Assembly (NCBI RefSeq): GCF_024206475.1 | Contig: NZ_JAMBPR010000032.1 | Coordinates: 34,588 to 98,587 of the forward strand | From: Paraburkholderia sp. CNPSo 3274 | Lineage (GTDB): Bacteria; Pseudomonadota; Gammaproteobacteria; Burkholderiales; Burkholderiaceae | Length of the DNA stretch: 64,000 nt | Direction: 5' to 3' | Part shown: one piece after another, positions 39,450 to 48,478 of the stretch | How the letters are laid out: every line of letters begins with the position of its first letter | How positions within the stretch are numbered: position 1 is the stretch's first letter | Notes under the pieces: model-generated | Database searches by the model: none | What the model was told of the DNA's origin: nothing | What the model saw: the letters and a program-made list of their open reading frames with translations, nothing else | Position numbers and translations under genes: made by a program

Positions 39450-40931
39450 ATGTCCAACAGTTTCGCAGAAGCCCCGGTTGGCGGGGCGTACGGCCCCGCC
39501 AGTGCCGTTCGCCGGGGAGCCGCCGTCGAAAGCCCGCTGATGAACGCGCGCAAACGAGCCGACAGGGCTTGCGCGCTGGTCAACTGGATTCTTCTGGCGG
39601 GCGCCTTGGGGATCGGCTGGCACTTCGATGCGCTCACGCCCGTGCTCGTCGTCGGATTGCCACTCGCGCTCGTTTCCACACTGCTCGCGCTTGCCTTGCC
39701 GGGGCTCAAGATCACCAGAATGGGTTCCGCGCTCACCTTCATGGGCGGCGCGGCGCTTTTGATCGACGTCGGAGGCGGGCAGGACGAGTTTCACTTCGTA
39801 GTGTTCATCTTGCTCTCGCTGCTGCTCGCCTATCGCGACGTGCAGGTCGTGCTGCTCGCTACCGGCTTCATCTCCGTCCAGCAACTCGCGTTCAACTATT
39901 TTCAGGCGTGGGGCTGGCCGGTCAGGGTCTTTTCGCAAACGGGCTTCGACGTCGTCGCGCAGCACTGGGCGTTTCTCTGGCTCCAAACCTTGTTCATCGC
40001 GGCAATTTCGGCGCGCCAGGAGCGCGACGCAAACATCGCGGGCGAACTCGCGGCCATGTCGGAGGGGATCGGGCAGGCTTCGGGTTACATCACGCTGAGC
40101 GAGCAAGCGAGCCGGCCCGTGAGCGATGTGGCCAGCGCATTCCACGCCACGCTCGCGGCAGTGCGTAAAACGCTGCTGCAGGTGCGTGACAGCGTGGGTG
40201 AGGTTTCGGAGTCCGTAGCAGGAACCAGCGTACGTAATGCCGTCCTGTCGGACCGGACCGAGCAGCAGCGCCGTTCGCTCGAAGGCATGGTCGCGGCAAT
40301 GGAGCAGCTCAAGCAAAGCATGCACGAGAGCGTCGATCATGCGGCGGCGGCCAGCGCGCTAGCGGGCTCGGCGAGCGAGGTCGCGACCCAGGGGCGCGGA
40401 GCGATCAAGGCGGTGATCGATACGATGGGCGACATTTATCGCTCGTGCGAACGCATTACCGACATCATCGGCGTGATCGACGGCATCGCCTTCCAGACCA
40501 ACATTCTCGCGCTCAACGCTTCGGTCGAGGCCGCGCGCGCGGGCGATCAGGGACGGGGGTTCGGGGTGGTGGCGGAGGAAGTCCGCACACTGGCTCAGCG
40601 CAGCGCCTCGGCTGCGAAGGAGATCCGGGCGCTGATCGGGGAGTCGGTCGAGCGCGCACGCACGGGCAATGGTCTCGTCGAAAGCGCGGGCAACACGGTG
40701 GGCGAGGTGCTCGAAAGCGTCACGCGCCTGTCGGCCATCGTTCACGAAATGGCGACGGCCACCGGCGCGCAGCGCGCGGGCATCGACCAGATGGGCGAGA
40801 ACATCGCCGGCATCGACGCGGCGATTCGCGAGAACGCGGTGCATGTCGCCGACACGGTCGAGCAGGTCAAGCAGCAGCATCGCCAGACGGAGCTGCTCGC
40901 CAGCGCGGTCAAGGTGTTCAGGCTGGATTGA
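39450..40931 (+). CDS. Methyl-accepting chemotaxis protein without a periplasmic sensor
   Basis: Chemoreceptor of 493 residues. The N-terminal half has five or six hydrophobic helices (about residues 38-200) with very short loops and no Cache or four-helix periplasmic domain. It then goes to a cytoplasmic coiled-coil with the signalling tip EAARAGDQGRGFGVVAEEVR. It must therefore sense a membrane or cytoplasmic signal (redox, quinone, pressure or a lipid-soluble compound). HAMP is not obvious. Start ATG 39450 has CAGGAG upstream; an earlier in-frame ATG (39354) adds a non-hydrophobic tail. Confidence 0.92.
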   Translation: MSNSFAEAPVGGAYGPASAVRRGAAVESPLMNARKRADRACALVNWILLAGALGIGWHFDALTPVLVVGLPLALVSTLLALALPGLKITRMGSALTFMGGAALLIDVGGGQDEFHFVVFILLSLLLAYRDVQVVLLATGFISVQQLAFNYFQAWGWPVRVFSQTGFDVVAQHWAFLWLQTLFIAAISARQERDANIAGELAAMSEGIGQASGYITLSEQASRPVSDVASAFHATLAAVRKTLLQVRDSVGEVSESVAGTSVRNAVLSDRTEQQRRSLEGMVAAMEQLKQSMHESVDHAAAASALAGSASEVATQGRGAIKAVIDTMGDIYRSCERITDIIGVIDGIAFQTNILALNASVEAARAGDQGRGFGVVAEEVRTLAQRSASAAKEIRALIGESVERARTGNGLVESAGNTVGEVLESVTRLSAIVHEMATATGAQRAGIDQMGENIAGIDAAIRENAVHVADTVEQVKQQHRQTELLASAVKVFRLD

Positions 40932-41098
40932 GTGGTGTCGCGTCGCGTTTTCGGGGCGCGACCCCGAAGCACTGGCGGCAGCCCATTCTGTCGGACCATT
41001 TTGTTACACCTCTTACGGCGCTCGCCTTGTGGTGTTACAAAGCCCTTTCACTTTGGCCGCTATACTCGGTCCCGTCTCAAAAACGTAAGAGAACAACT

Positions 41099-41536
41099 AT
41101 GTCGAAGAAACTCATCCAGATGGTTGCCGTTGCTGCCCTGACGGCTGCGGCCTCACTGCCGGCGCTGGCCGGCGACATGAACAACGCACTGGGTGGCGCG
41201 CTCGGCGGCGTCGCTGGCGCAGCCGTGGGTGGCGCAGTGGGCGGCAGCACCGGCGCGGTGATCGGCGGCGCGGTGGGCGGCGGTGCGGGTGGCGCGGTCA
41301 CCTCGAATCGTCGCGAGCGCACGGGCGCCATCATCGGCGGCGCGCTCGGCGGCGGCGCAGGCACAGCAGCGGGTAACGCCATGGGCGGCCGCACGGGCGG
41401 CCTGATCGGCGCGGCGGTGGGCGGCGGCGCAGGCTCGGCGCTCGGCGGGAATATCTCGCGTTCGAACTCGTACGCCGACGACTATTCGCGCGGCTATCAC
41501 GGCAAGCACCACAACAAGCACCGTCACTACGACTAA
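41099..41536 (+). CDS. Glycine-zipper secreted/membrane protein with His-rich tail
   Basis: Small protein of 145 residues: Sec signal peptide (cleavage near ALA-GD, residue 25), then repeated GGA-type glycine zippers (GALGGVAGAAVGGAVGG and similar) over about 80 residues, and a polar tail rich in His and Lys (HGKHHNKHRHYD). Glycine zippers are seen in outer-membrane or envelope-stress proteins such as OsmB-like and SmpA-type factors. ATG 41099 follows AAGAGAA. A -10 TATACT lies at 41060-41065. A strong terminator follows. Confidence 0.85.
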   Translation: MSKKLIQMVAVAALTAAASLPALAGDMNNALGGALGGVAGAAVGGAVGGSTGAVIGGAVGGGAGGAVTSNRRERTGAIIGGALGGGAGTAAGNAMGGRTGGLIGAAVGGGAGSALGGNISRSNSYADDYSRGYHGKHHNKHRHYD

Positions 41537-41548
41537 GCACAGCTTGGA

Positions 41549-41585
41549 AGGCGGAACGGCTGTGCGCCGCTCCGCCTCTTTTTTT
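41549..41585 (+). terminator. Terminator after the glycine-zipper gene
   Basis: AGGCGGAACGGC (41549-41560), loop TGTGC, GCCGCTCCGCCT (41566-41577), then seven T. One A-C mismatch in a 12-bp stem. Textbook rho-independent terminator. Confidence 0.9.
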
Positions 41586-41635
41586 CGCGCGATTTGATTC
41601 GGTATGCCAGGTGATTTTCCCGGTATCAGCGAACG

Positions 41636-42331
41636 TCAATCCGGCCGCGGTTTGCGTCGCCATGAGCCATGCGGCAGCTCCTTGTCGCGCTCGGCCGCGG
41701 TGAGCGCGGCGTGCAGTTGCGTGTGGTTCAGCGGAATGCAATAGGCCGGTTTTGCGCGCTCGAAGCGCCAGCTATCGGCAAGCGAACCCGCGTCGAGCAC
41801 GTCGAAATCGAGTTGTGCGTGCAACGCGGCCACGAGCGCCTTCGCCCCTTCATCGTCTCCCGCAACGGGTAGCGCACGCCGTCCGCCTTCGACCGCCGGC
41901 CGCTCTTCGCGCGGCAGGTCGTACGCAAGAATCGCACTGAACGCCTTGACCACCCGTACGCCATTCAACTGCTGCGCAACGCGCTCGCTCGTGGCCTCGC
42001 GGTGTTCGTCGAACGCAGCAATGGCGCCGTCGCGCGCCGGGTAGTAGTTCATGGTGTCGATGACGACTTTACCGGTGAGTGTTTTGACCGGTATCTCGCC
42101 GAGCGCGGACAGCGGCAGCGCCGCGATCACGATCTCGCCGAACGCCGCGGCTTCCTCCAGCGTGCCGATCGCGCAGCCCAGCGCCGCCGCCTCTCCCGCG
42201 CGCGCCTTGGGATCACGCGACGAGAGCATCACCTCATGCCCCGCCTGCGCGAGAAGTTTGCCCAGCGTCGAGCCGATCTCACCCGCGCCAAGAATGCCGA
42301 CGGCCAATCGATGTTCGCGATGTTCGTTCAT
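41636..42331 (-). CDS. NADP/F420-type oxidoreductase (NADP_oxidoreductase_F420 family)
   Basis: Protein of 231 residues with the Rossmann opening AVGILGAGEIGSTLGKLLAQAGHEVMLSSRD and KVVIDTMNYYPARDG, typical of the F420-dependent NADP reductase family, which in non-F420 bacteria usually takes NADPH and reduces an unknown substrate. Start ATG 42331 chosen over TTG 42352 (no ribosome site). Divergent from the LysR at 42435 with a 103-bp gap; probable target. Confidence 0.85.
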   Translation of the reverse strand: MNEHREHRLAVGILGAGEIGSTLGKLLAQAGHEVMLSSRDPKARAGEAAALGCAIGTLEEAAAFGEIVIAALPLSALGEIPVKTLTGKVVIDTMNYYPARDGAIAAFDEHREATSERVAQQLNGVRVVKAFSAILAYDLPREERPAVEGGRRALPVAGDDEGAKALVAALHAQLDFDVLDAGSLADSWRFERAKPAYCIPLNHTQLHAALTAAERDKELPHGSWRRKPRPD

Positions 42332-42434
42332 GGGAAGCCCCGTGTTTAACAATGGAGACCCCAGCGTAGCGCCGAAACTCCCATGCGATAATCAGCCATT
42401 CCGGTGAAACACTTGAAATGCCAGGTTTCCAATC

Positions 42435-43406
42435 GTGGACAAATTGACCAGCATGACTGTGTTCGTGAAGACAGCCGAATCGGGTTCGTTCACGGCGGCG
42501 GCGCGCATGCTCGCGATGACGCCGCAGATGGCGGGCAAGCACGTCGACGCGCTGGAAAGGACGCTAGGCGTGCGCCTGCTTCAGCGCTCGACGCGCAAGC
42601 ACGCGCTCACGGAAGCCGGCCGCGCCTATTTCGAAGCCTGCAGGCGCGTGCTCGAAGAGGCAGCTGCCGCCGATGCCGTCGCGCTCGCGCAAACCGCCCA
42701 TCCGCAAGGCACGCTGCGCGTGACGGCGCCCGTTGCGTTCGGAGCCTTCCGGCTTGCGCATGAAATCAAGGCATTTCTCGCGGATTTCCCGGACGTGAAA
42801 GTCGATCTCGTGCTGAGCGACCGGCAGTTCGACCTCTTGCAGGACGGTTTCGATGTCGCGTTTCGCATCGGCGCGCTGCCCGACTCGCAACTGGTCGCGC
42901 GGCCGCTCGCGCCCTATCGGCTCGTGCCGTGCGCCGCGCCGGCTTATCTCGCCGCACACGGCACGCCGGCGCATCCGCGTGAACTCACGCGGCACGTGTG
43001 CCTCGATTACGCGTTCGACAGCTTTCCGGCGCCCCAAACGTGGATCTTCAAGGACGGCGACACACAGATCGAAGTCGAGCCGCGCGGCCAACTGCGTAGC
43101 AACGACACCCGCGCGCTGATCGCGGCGGCGGAGGCGGGAGTGGGAATCGTGCTCGCGGGCGAGCCGAACCTCGCGCAGTCGGTGGCGGCGGGGCGGCTCG
43201 TGCCGCTGCTCGAGGCGTATGCCGCGCCGGTACGGCCCATGCATCTGCTTTACGCGGATCGCCGCGCGCAGGCCCCCAAGCAACGCGCGTTCGTGGCGTG
43301 GGCGCTGGCGTGCTTTGGCGAAGCCGGCAGCATCACCGGCGCGCGGGCGCCGGCGTTACCGCGCGTTCGTCGTTCGGCGCGCAAGCCGCGCGCATCACGC
43401 ACGTAG
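42435..43406 (+). CDS. LysR-family regulator
   Basis: LysR regulator of 323 residues beginning with a GTG (42435). It has a very standard opening (DKLTSMTVFVKTAESGSFTAAARML) and effector domain (GTLRVTAPVAFGAFRL). The C-terminus extends about 20 basic residues beyond the usual end (VRRSARKPRASRT). Divergent from the NADP oxidoreductase, its likely target; ends 5 bp before the convergent ICL/PEPM-like gene. Confidence 0.9.
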   Translation: MDKLTSMTVFVKTAESGSFTAAARMLAMTPQMAGKHVDALERTLGVRLLQRSTRKHALTEAGRAYFEACRRVLEEAAAADAVALAQTAHPQGTLRVTAPVAFGAFRLAHEIKAFLADFPDVKVDLVLSDRQFDLLQDGFDVAFRIGALPDSQLVARPLAPYRLVPCAAPAYLAAHGTPAHPRELTRHVCLDYAFDSFPAPQTWIFKDGDTQIEVEPRGQLRSNDTRALIAAAEAGVGIVLAGEPNLAQSVAAGRLVPLLEAYAAPVRPMHLLYADRRAQAPKQRAFVAWALACFGEAGSITGARAPALPRVRRSARKPRASRT

Positions 43407-43411
43407 CTTAG

Positions 43412-44245
43412 TCAGGTCTCGCTACGGAAGGCGGCGTTGAGCGTCGCGCCGGGGGCCGCACCTTCGAAGCCGTCGAAACGCCCTTCGGTGAGCCGTTGCG
43501 CCGCGTGCATGAACCCGCCCCACGCGGTGCGGGCGAGCGCGCCGCCCACGCTCACGCGGCGCACGCCGAGCGCGGCGAGATCGTCGAGCGTGAAGGCCAA
43601 ATTCGCGCCGATCAGCACGTTCACCGGCTTCGGCGCGACAGCGGTTACGACGGCCACGATCTGCTCGCGTGTCTGGATGCCGGGCGCATAGAGGCAATCC
43701 GCGCCCGCCTGCGCGTAGGCCTGCAAGCGCGCGATGGCGTCGTCGAGGTTGGGCACGCCCGCCACGAAGTTCTCCGCGCGGCCAACGAGCACGGTGTCGC
43801 CGCCGCGCGCGTCGATGGCGCGCCGTGCCGCGCGCATGCGCTCGACGGCGACCTCGATCGGCAGTAGCGGCGCTGCGTCGTCGCCGGTCGAATCTTCCAC
43901 GGAAAGCCCGGCGACGCCGGTCTCGACGGCGAGGCCGACGCTTTCTTCGACGCCTGCGGGATCTGCGCCAAAGCCGCTTTCGAAGTCGGCGTTCACGGGC
44001 AGGTCGGTGGCCGCGACGATCTCGCGCAGGTGCGCGAGAATCGCGTCGCGCGGCAGGGTGTTGTCGGCATGACCGCGCGACCATGCGAACCCGGAGCTGG
44101 TGGTCGCGAGCGCCTTGAAGCCGAGGCCCTGGAGATAGCGTGCGCTGCCCACGTCCCACGGATTCGGCAGCACGAAGCAACCGGTGGCGTGCAGCGCACG
44201 AAACTCGGTGCGTTTCTCGGCGATGGTGCGGGCGGGTCCTGACAT
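43412..44245 (-). CDS. Isocitrate lyase/PEP mutase superfamily enzyme
   Basis: Alpha/beta barrel protein of 277 residues with NPWDVGSARYL, NADFESGFG (metal-binding Asp/Glu block) and a C-terminal VNVLIG and GVRRVSVGGAL. It lacks the EDK-X5-NS signature of PEP mutase (here VEDSTGD) and the KKCGH of isocitrate lyase, so it belongs to the uncharacterised or oxaloacetate-decarboxylase/2-methylisocitrate-lyase-like branch. It must not be confused with the true PEP mutase at 3460. Start ATG 44245. Confidence 0.88.
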   Translation of the reverse strand: MSGPARTIAEKRTEFRALHATGCFVLPNPWDVGSARYLQGLGFKALATTSSGFAWSRGHADNTLPRDAILAHLREIVAATDLPVNADFESGFGADPAGVEESVGLAVETGVAGLSVEDSTGDDAAPLLPIEVAVERMRAARRAIDARGGDTVLVGRAENFVAGVPNLDDAIARLQAYAQAGADCLYAPGIQTREQIVAVVTAVAPKPVNVLIGANLAFTLDDLAALGVRRVSVGGALARTAWGGFMHAAQRLTEGRFDGFEGAAPGATLNAAFRSET

Positions 44246-44508
44246 GGCAAGTTTCCTCCTGGCTCGTGGGCGGGCGGCGGGGTGCTTGCGCGGGAGTGCG
44301 CATCCTCTGGCGCCGGTCACCGATTGTGACCGAATTCCTGGATTCTCGAATCGAACGGCGCTCGCATGCGCATCGATTTCGCACGAAGATAAGGATGGCG
44401 AATTAAATGAATGCCTACGAAGGCGATGGCATTCAACGGCCCGAAACGAGGAAAAGAAGGGCGCAGCCGTTATGATATGCGTTCTTTTTATTTTGCCGTC
44501 CAGCCGCG

Positions 44509-45543
44509 ATGTCCAAAACTAGCGCTCCAAAAGTCACGCCGCCCCGCATGTCCGATGTCGCTCGTCTCGCGGGCGTTTCGAAGATGACGGTGTCCCGCGT
44601 GATGGCGGGGCGCAGCGCGTCGGAGGCGACCCGCGAGCGCGTGCAGCGCGCCATCGACGAGCTGGGCTACGTGGCCGACGCGGCGGCCGGCGCGCTTTCC
44701 TCGGGGCGCTCGTCGTTCGTCGCCGTGCTCGTGCCGTCGCTTTCCAGCTCCAACTTCTCGGACACCGTGAGCGGCCTCACCGCGGTGCTCGAACCGCAAG
44801 GGCTCGAACTGCTGATCGGCGACACCGACTACTTTCTCGATCGCGAGGAGCGTCTCGTGCGCCAGATGCTGCGCCACCAGCCGCGCTGCATCGCACTCAC
44901 CGGCGCGCAGCATACGGACGCCACGCGCACGCTGCTGCAGCGCTCGGGCGTACCCGTCGTCGAGATGTGGGACCTGCCCACGGAGCCGATCGACATGGCC
45001 GTGGGCTTTTCCAACGTGAGCGCCGCGCGCGAGATGGTGCGCTATCTCGCGGACAAGGGGCATCGCCGCATCGGCTTTCTTGGCGGCGCGGGCGACCTGG
45101 ACCGGCGCGGTCTCGACCGTCTCAAGGGCTTTCAGATGGAGATGAAGGCGCTTGGGCTCGAAAAGCACCGCGTCGTGCAACTCGGCGACTCGCCGGTCAC
45201 GATGAGCCACGGCGCGCCCGCCATGGCCGAGCTGCTCGAGCGCTGGCCTGACACAGAGGCCGTGATGTGCGTGAGCGACATGTCGGCGTTCGGCGCGATC
45301 ATGGAGTGCCAGCGGCGTGGCCTCAGCGTGCCCCGCGATATGGCGGTTGCCGGCTTCGGTAACTTCGAGATCGCGGCGTGCTGCCATCCGGCGATCACCA
45401 CGATTTCGGTCGACGCCTACGGCATTGGCCAGCGCACGGGCGAGGCGATCGTCGCCGCCCTCGCGGCAGCGGACGGCGCGAGCGCGCAGCGTCCCGTGAA
45501 AACACGCATTCAGTACACCGTCGTGCCGCGCGCGAGCGCTTGA
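44509..45543 (+). CDS. LacI-family regulator (GntR/gluconate-type)
   Basis: LacI regulator of 344 residues: HTH with VSRVMAG at about 12-40 (MSDVARLAGVSKMTVSRVMAG), hinge helix AAGALSSGRSSFV, then a sugar-binding periplasmic-like domain (AVLVPSLSSSNFSDTVSGL). Nearest in style to gluconate-type LacI proteins. It stands alone; the genes flanking it are convergent or unrelated, so its targets lie elsewhere. Start ATG 44509. Confidence 0.9.
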   Translation: MSKTSAPKVTPPRMSDVARLAGVSKMTVSRVMAGRSASEATRERVQRAIDELGYVADAAAGALSSGRSSFVAVLVPSLSSSNFSDTVSGLTAVLEPQGLELLIGDTDYFLDREERLVRQMLRHQPRCIALTGAQHTDATRTLLQRSGVPVVEMWDLPTEPIDMAVGFSNVSAAREMVRYLADKGHRRIGFLGGAGDLDRRGLDRLKGFQMEMKALGLEKHRVVQLGDSPVTMSHGAPAMAELLERWPDTEAVMCVSDMSAFGAIMECQRRGLSVPRDMAVAGFGNFEIAACCHPAITTISVDAYGIGQRTGEAIVAALAAADGASAQRPVKTRIQYTVVPRASA

Positions 45544-45574
45544 GCACGCGAGCGTGCGAGACGCGCTAGCGTCT

Positions 45575-46321
45575 TCAAAGTCCCTTGGCGATGCGCTGCG
45601 CCATCTCGACCACCGCGATGGCAAGCCGCTTTTCGCGGCGCGCGTCCAGCCGCTCCAGCGGCAGGCTCGCGCTGACCGCCACACGCTTGCCAAGCGGCGT
45701 GACGCCGACGAACGCCGCGAAGCACGCGATGCCCGCCGTCACTTCTTCCCGCTCGTGCGCGAGGCCAGAGCGGCGTATCGCGGCGAGCGCCGCTAAAAGG
45801 TCCTGCTTGCGCGTGATGGTGTTGGCCGTCACAGCGGGAAGCTGGCGCGGCAGGATGACGTTGACCTCTTCGTCGGTCAGGCTGGCGAGCAGCGCCTTGC
45901 CCAGTGCGCTGCAATGCGCGGGCAGCCGCGAGCCGAGATCGGAGACGAGGCGCACGGGCCGCGCGGGGTCCTCGCGCGCGAGATACACGACTTCCGCGCC
46001 GTCCAGCACCGCAAGCTGAACCACTTCGTTATGCGTCGCGACGAAAACGGTCGCTTCCTGGCGGAACACTTCCTGGAGCCGATCGTGCCGCACGTAAGCG
46101 CTGCCTAGCTCGAACAACGTGAGGCCGACGATATAGCCGTCGGCGCGCTTTTCGATCCAGCGCCGGCGCTCGAGCGAGTCGAGCATCAGATAGAGCGTGC
46201 TGCGCGAGAGGCCAGTGGCCTGCGCGATTGCCGCTGCGCGCATCGGGCCTTGAGCGTGCGTGAGCACGTCGAGAATGTCGTGTATGCGCCGTAGCGCCGG
46301 AACTTCGTAGGGTGAGGACAT
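45575..46321 (-). CDS. IclR-family regulator
   Basis: IclR regulator of 248 residues with winged HTH (MRAAAIAQATGLSRSTLYLML) and effector domain (LPAHCSALGKALLASL). Divergent from the aminotransferase at 46518, separated by 196 bp that includes TCCAAC-N22-GTTGGA dyad ends near 46357-46393. Likely controls the aminotransferase. Start ATG 46321; a longer frame upstream has no ribosome site. Confidence 0.9.
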   Translation of the reverse strand: MSSPYEVPALRRIHDILDVLTHAQGPMRAAAIAQATGLSRSTLYLMLDSLERRRWIEKRADGYIVGLTLFELGSAYVRHDRLQEVFRQEATVFVATHNEVVQLAVLDGAEVVYLAREDPARPVRLVSDLGSRLPAHCSALGKALLASLTDEEVNVILPRQLPAVTANTITRKQDLLAALAAIRRSGLAHEREEVTAGIACFAAFVGVTPLGKRVAVSASLPLERLDARREKRLAIAVVEMAQRIAKGL

Positions 46322-46517
46322 GGAGCCGCGCGCCGGGTTTGCCGACCAAAAGATCATCCAACAGGCTGGAAATACTAACACCACGTTGGATACGCCATGA
46401 GCGCATCGACATTTCTCAGCGGCATCGTTCCTTGGTATCGTTGCACCCACGAATCAACGGGAACGGTTTGAACGCCACGGCGCGGCGCGCGCCGTATGTT
46501 CGGGAGAGTCGCGAAAG

Positions 46518-47705
46518 ATGAAGTATTCGAATCTGGTCGAGCGGTTGCAGGGCCGTCGCACGACGGCGTGGGAGATCCATCACGCAGCGCTGCAGGCCGC
46601 GGCGCGGGGCGAGGACGTGATCGTGCTGAGCGTGGGAGACCCCGACTTCGGTACGCCCGCGCCCATCGTCGAGCGCGCCGTAGCCGCGTTGCGCGAAGGC
46701 GATACGCACTACTCGGCCATCATGGGCCGCGAGCCGCTGCGCGAGGCGATTGCACGCGAGCATGCGCAGCAAAGCGGGCGCGCGGTTGGCGCACAGAACG
46801 TGATTCTTTGTGCGGGCGCGCAGAACGGCTTGTTCGCATCGTCGCTCTGTTTACTGGAGGCCGGCGACGAAGTGCTCGTGCCCGAGCCGATGTACCTGAC
46901 CTACGAGGCCGCGATCCGCGCATCGGGCGCGACGCTCGTGCCGGTGCCCGTCGATCCAGAGAACGGCTTTCATCTCGACTGTGACGCGCTCGATGCAGCC
47001 GTCACGCCGCGCACGCGCGCTATCTTCTTCGCGACGCCGTGCAACCCCACCGGCGCGGTGATGCCGCGCGCGCATCTCGAACGCGTCGCACAACTGGCAA
47101 AGCGGCACGACCTGTGGGTGCTCTCTGACGAGGTCTACGCCGACCTCACGTTCGAGCGCGAGCACGTGAGCATCGCCGCGCTCGACGGCATGGCGGAGCG
47201 CACGGTCACGCTCGGCAGCCTCTCGAAGTCGCATGCCATGCCGGGCTGGCGCCTTGGCTGGGTGATCGCGCCGGAAACGATGATCGCGCATCTCGCGCGG
47301 CTCGCGCTCTGCATGCTCTACGGGCTGCCCGGTTTCATTCAGGAGGCGGCGATCACGGCGCTCGACAACCGCGCGCAGATCGTCGCTCAGATGCGCGAGA
47401 TTTATCGCCGCCGGCGCGACATCGTCTACGAGCGGCTGGCGGGCGTGCCGGGGCTCAAGTGCCTGTTGCCGGAAGCGGGCATGTTCATGATGATCGACAT
47501 CCGCGGTACGGGCCTCGACACGCAGGCGTTCACCTGGCAGCTGTTCGAGGCGCAGAAGGTTTCCGTGCTCGATGCAAGCGCGTTCGGCGAGACCGCAAAC
47601 GGCTATGTGCGGCTTGGTTTCGTCGTGGACGAAGCGAGGCTCGTCGAGGCCTGCGAGCGTATCGCGGCGTTTGTACTGGAGCGCGCCGCAGCCGCGACGC
47701 GCTAG
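46518..47705 (+). CDS. Class I PLP aminotransferase
   Basis: Fold type I aminotransferase of 395 residues. It has SVGDPDFGTP near the N-terminus, ATPCNPTG (phosphate loop with Asn), LSDEVYADL (PLP Asp) and SLSKSHAMPGWRLGW with the Schiff-base Lys and the arginine. Substrate group not settled: the Asp/Tyr/aromatic/alanine branches all share these. Divergent from an IclR regulator, so probably part of an amino-acid or keto-acid catabolism module; the Nudix gene at its end is convergent and overlaps by 4 bases. Confidence 0.9.
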   Translation: MKYSNLVERLQGRRTTAWEIHHAALQAAARGEDVIVLSVGDPDFGTPAPIVERAVAALREGDTHYSAIMGREPLREAIAREHAQQSGRAVGAQNVILCAGAQNGLFASSLCLLEAGDEVLVPEPMYLTYEAAIRASGATLVPVPVDPENGFHLDCDALDAAVTPRTRAIFFATPCNPTGAVMPRAHLERVAQLAKRHDLWVLSDEVYADLTFEREHVSIAALDGMAERTVTLGSLSKSHAMPGWRLGWVIAPETMIAHLARLALCMLYGLPGFIQEAAITALDNRAQIVAQMREIYRRRRDIVYERLAGVPGLKCLLPEAGMFMMIDIRGTGLDTQAFTWQLFEAQKVSVLDASAFGETANGYVRLGFVVDEARLVEACERIAAFVLERAAAATR

Positions 47706-48094
47706 CGAGTCTCGAAGTAGAGGCGCGTTGGCTCGAACAGATCGGCAGGCAATGCATCCCGCGTGAACCACGCCCACCGCGCGCATTTGTCGGGCTCGAC
47801 GACGACCGGCGTGCCCGGCGCGGCGGCCTCGACGAACAGCGTCACATGGCGCACGCGGCCGGCTTCGAGCCAGCCGCTGGCCCAGCCGGCTGCTTGCGCT
47901 TCTACCAGTTCCAGGCCGGTTTCCTCGCGCAGCCCGCGCGCGGCTGCGGCGAGCGGATCCTCACCGGAGTCGACCTTGCCGCCCGGGAAAGCCCGCGTGT
48001 CGCGTCCCCAAGTGCTTTTGCGCAGGCCGAGCAGCCACGCATCGCCGTCGCGTACGACGACGCCCACGCCGAGCACGGTGACGGGAGCGTTCAT
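47702..48094 (-). CDS. Nudix hydrolase (MutT-like)
   Basis: Nudix enzyme of 130 residues. The Nudix box is complete (G-X5-E-X7-REET-GL around residues 38-60: GKVDSGED through REETGLELV). These enzymes hydrolyse nucleoside diphosphates linked to other groups, as in housecleaning of oxidised nucleotides. Start ATG 48094; ATG 48106 in the same frame is an alternative. Convergent with the aminotransferase. Confidence 0.85.
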   Translation of the reverse strand: MNAPVTVLGVGVVVRDGDAWLLGLRKSTWGRDTRAFPGGKVDSGEDPLAAAARGLREETGLELVEAQAAGWASGWLEAGRVRHVTLFVEAAAPGTPVVVEPDKCARWAWFTRDALPADLFEPTRLYFETR

Positions 48095-48206
48095 GTCATC
48101 GATCATGCTTTGCGGATGTCGATCTGGGATCCGAATCACTGGCGAAGCCGATCGCGCGCTGCACGCCGTTCGGCTTTTGCGGGGCGCGCAGCAAACGCGG
48201 GCAGGT

Positions 48207-48440
48207 TCAGCGTTCGCCGTCGAAGAGATCGTTGAGCATCTCGTCGAAGGCGGCCTGGGCGTCTTCCAGTTCCTGGAGCGCCATGTCGAAGGTTTGCAGC
48301 GCGAACTGCGACGGCTTGCCATCGCCTTCCGGCGGAAACTGCGACTGCAGCGAGGTGAATGCCGACTTGACGCGTTGGGTCGCGCTCAGTACGCGGTCCA
48401 TGGCGGCGGCTTCTTCGGCTCGTGCCTGTTCTGGGGTCAT
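48207..48440 (-). CDS. Small coiled-coil-like protein, 77 aa
   Basis: Acidic, helix-rich protein of 77 residues (MTPEQARAEEAAAMDRVLSA, later ALQELEDAQAAFDEMLNDLF). GGAG precedes the ATG at 48440. The heptad-like spacing of hydrophobic residues suggests a coiled coil. No name recognised. Between Nudix and Lrp genes on the same strand; the three may be co-transcribed. Confidence 0.6.
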   Translation of the reverse strand: MTPEQARAEEAAAMDRVLSATQRVKSAFTSLQSQFPPEGDGKPSQFALQTFDMALQELEDAQAAFDEMLNDLFDGER

Positions 48441-48478
48441 CGAAAGCTCCGTTCTTACGTGAATGAGGTTGGGTGCGT

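Noticed and set aside
41000..41040. Direct repeats TGTTACA (about 41003 and 41033) as an OmpR-type site
   Set aside because: Only two short copies 30 bp apart, with no adjacent regulator; too weak for a feature.
43412..44245. A second PEP mutase for phosphonate synthesis
   Set aside because: It lacks the EDK-X5-NS signature, so it is another branch of the isocitrate lyase/PEP mutase superfamily.
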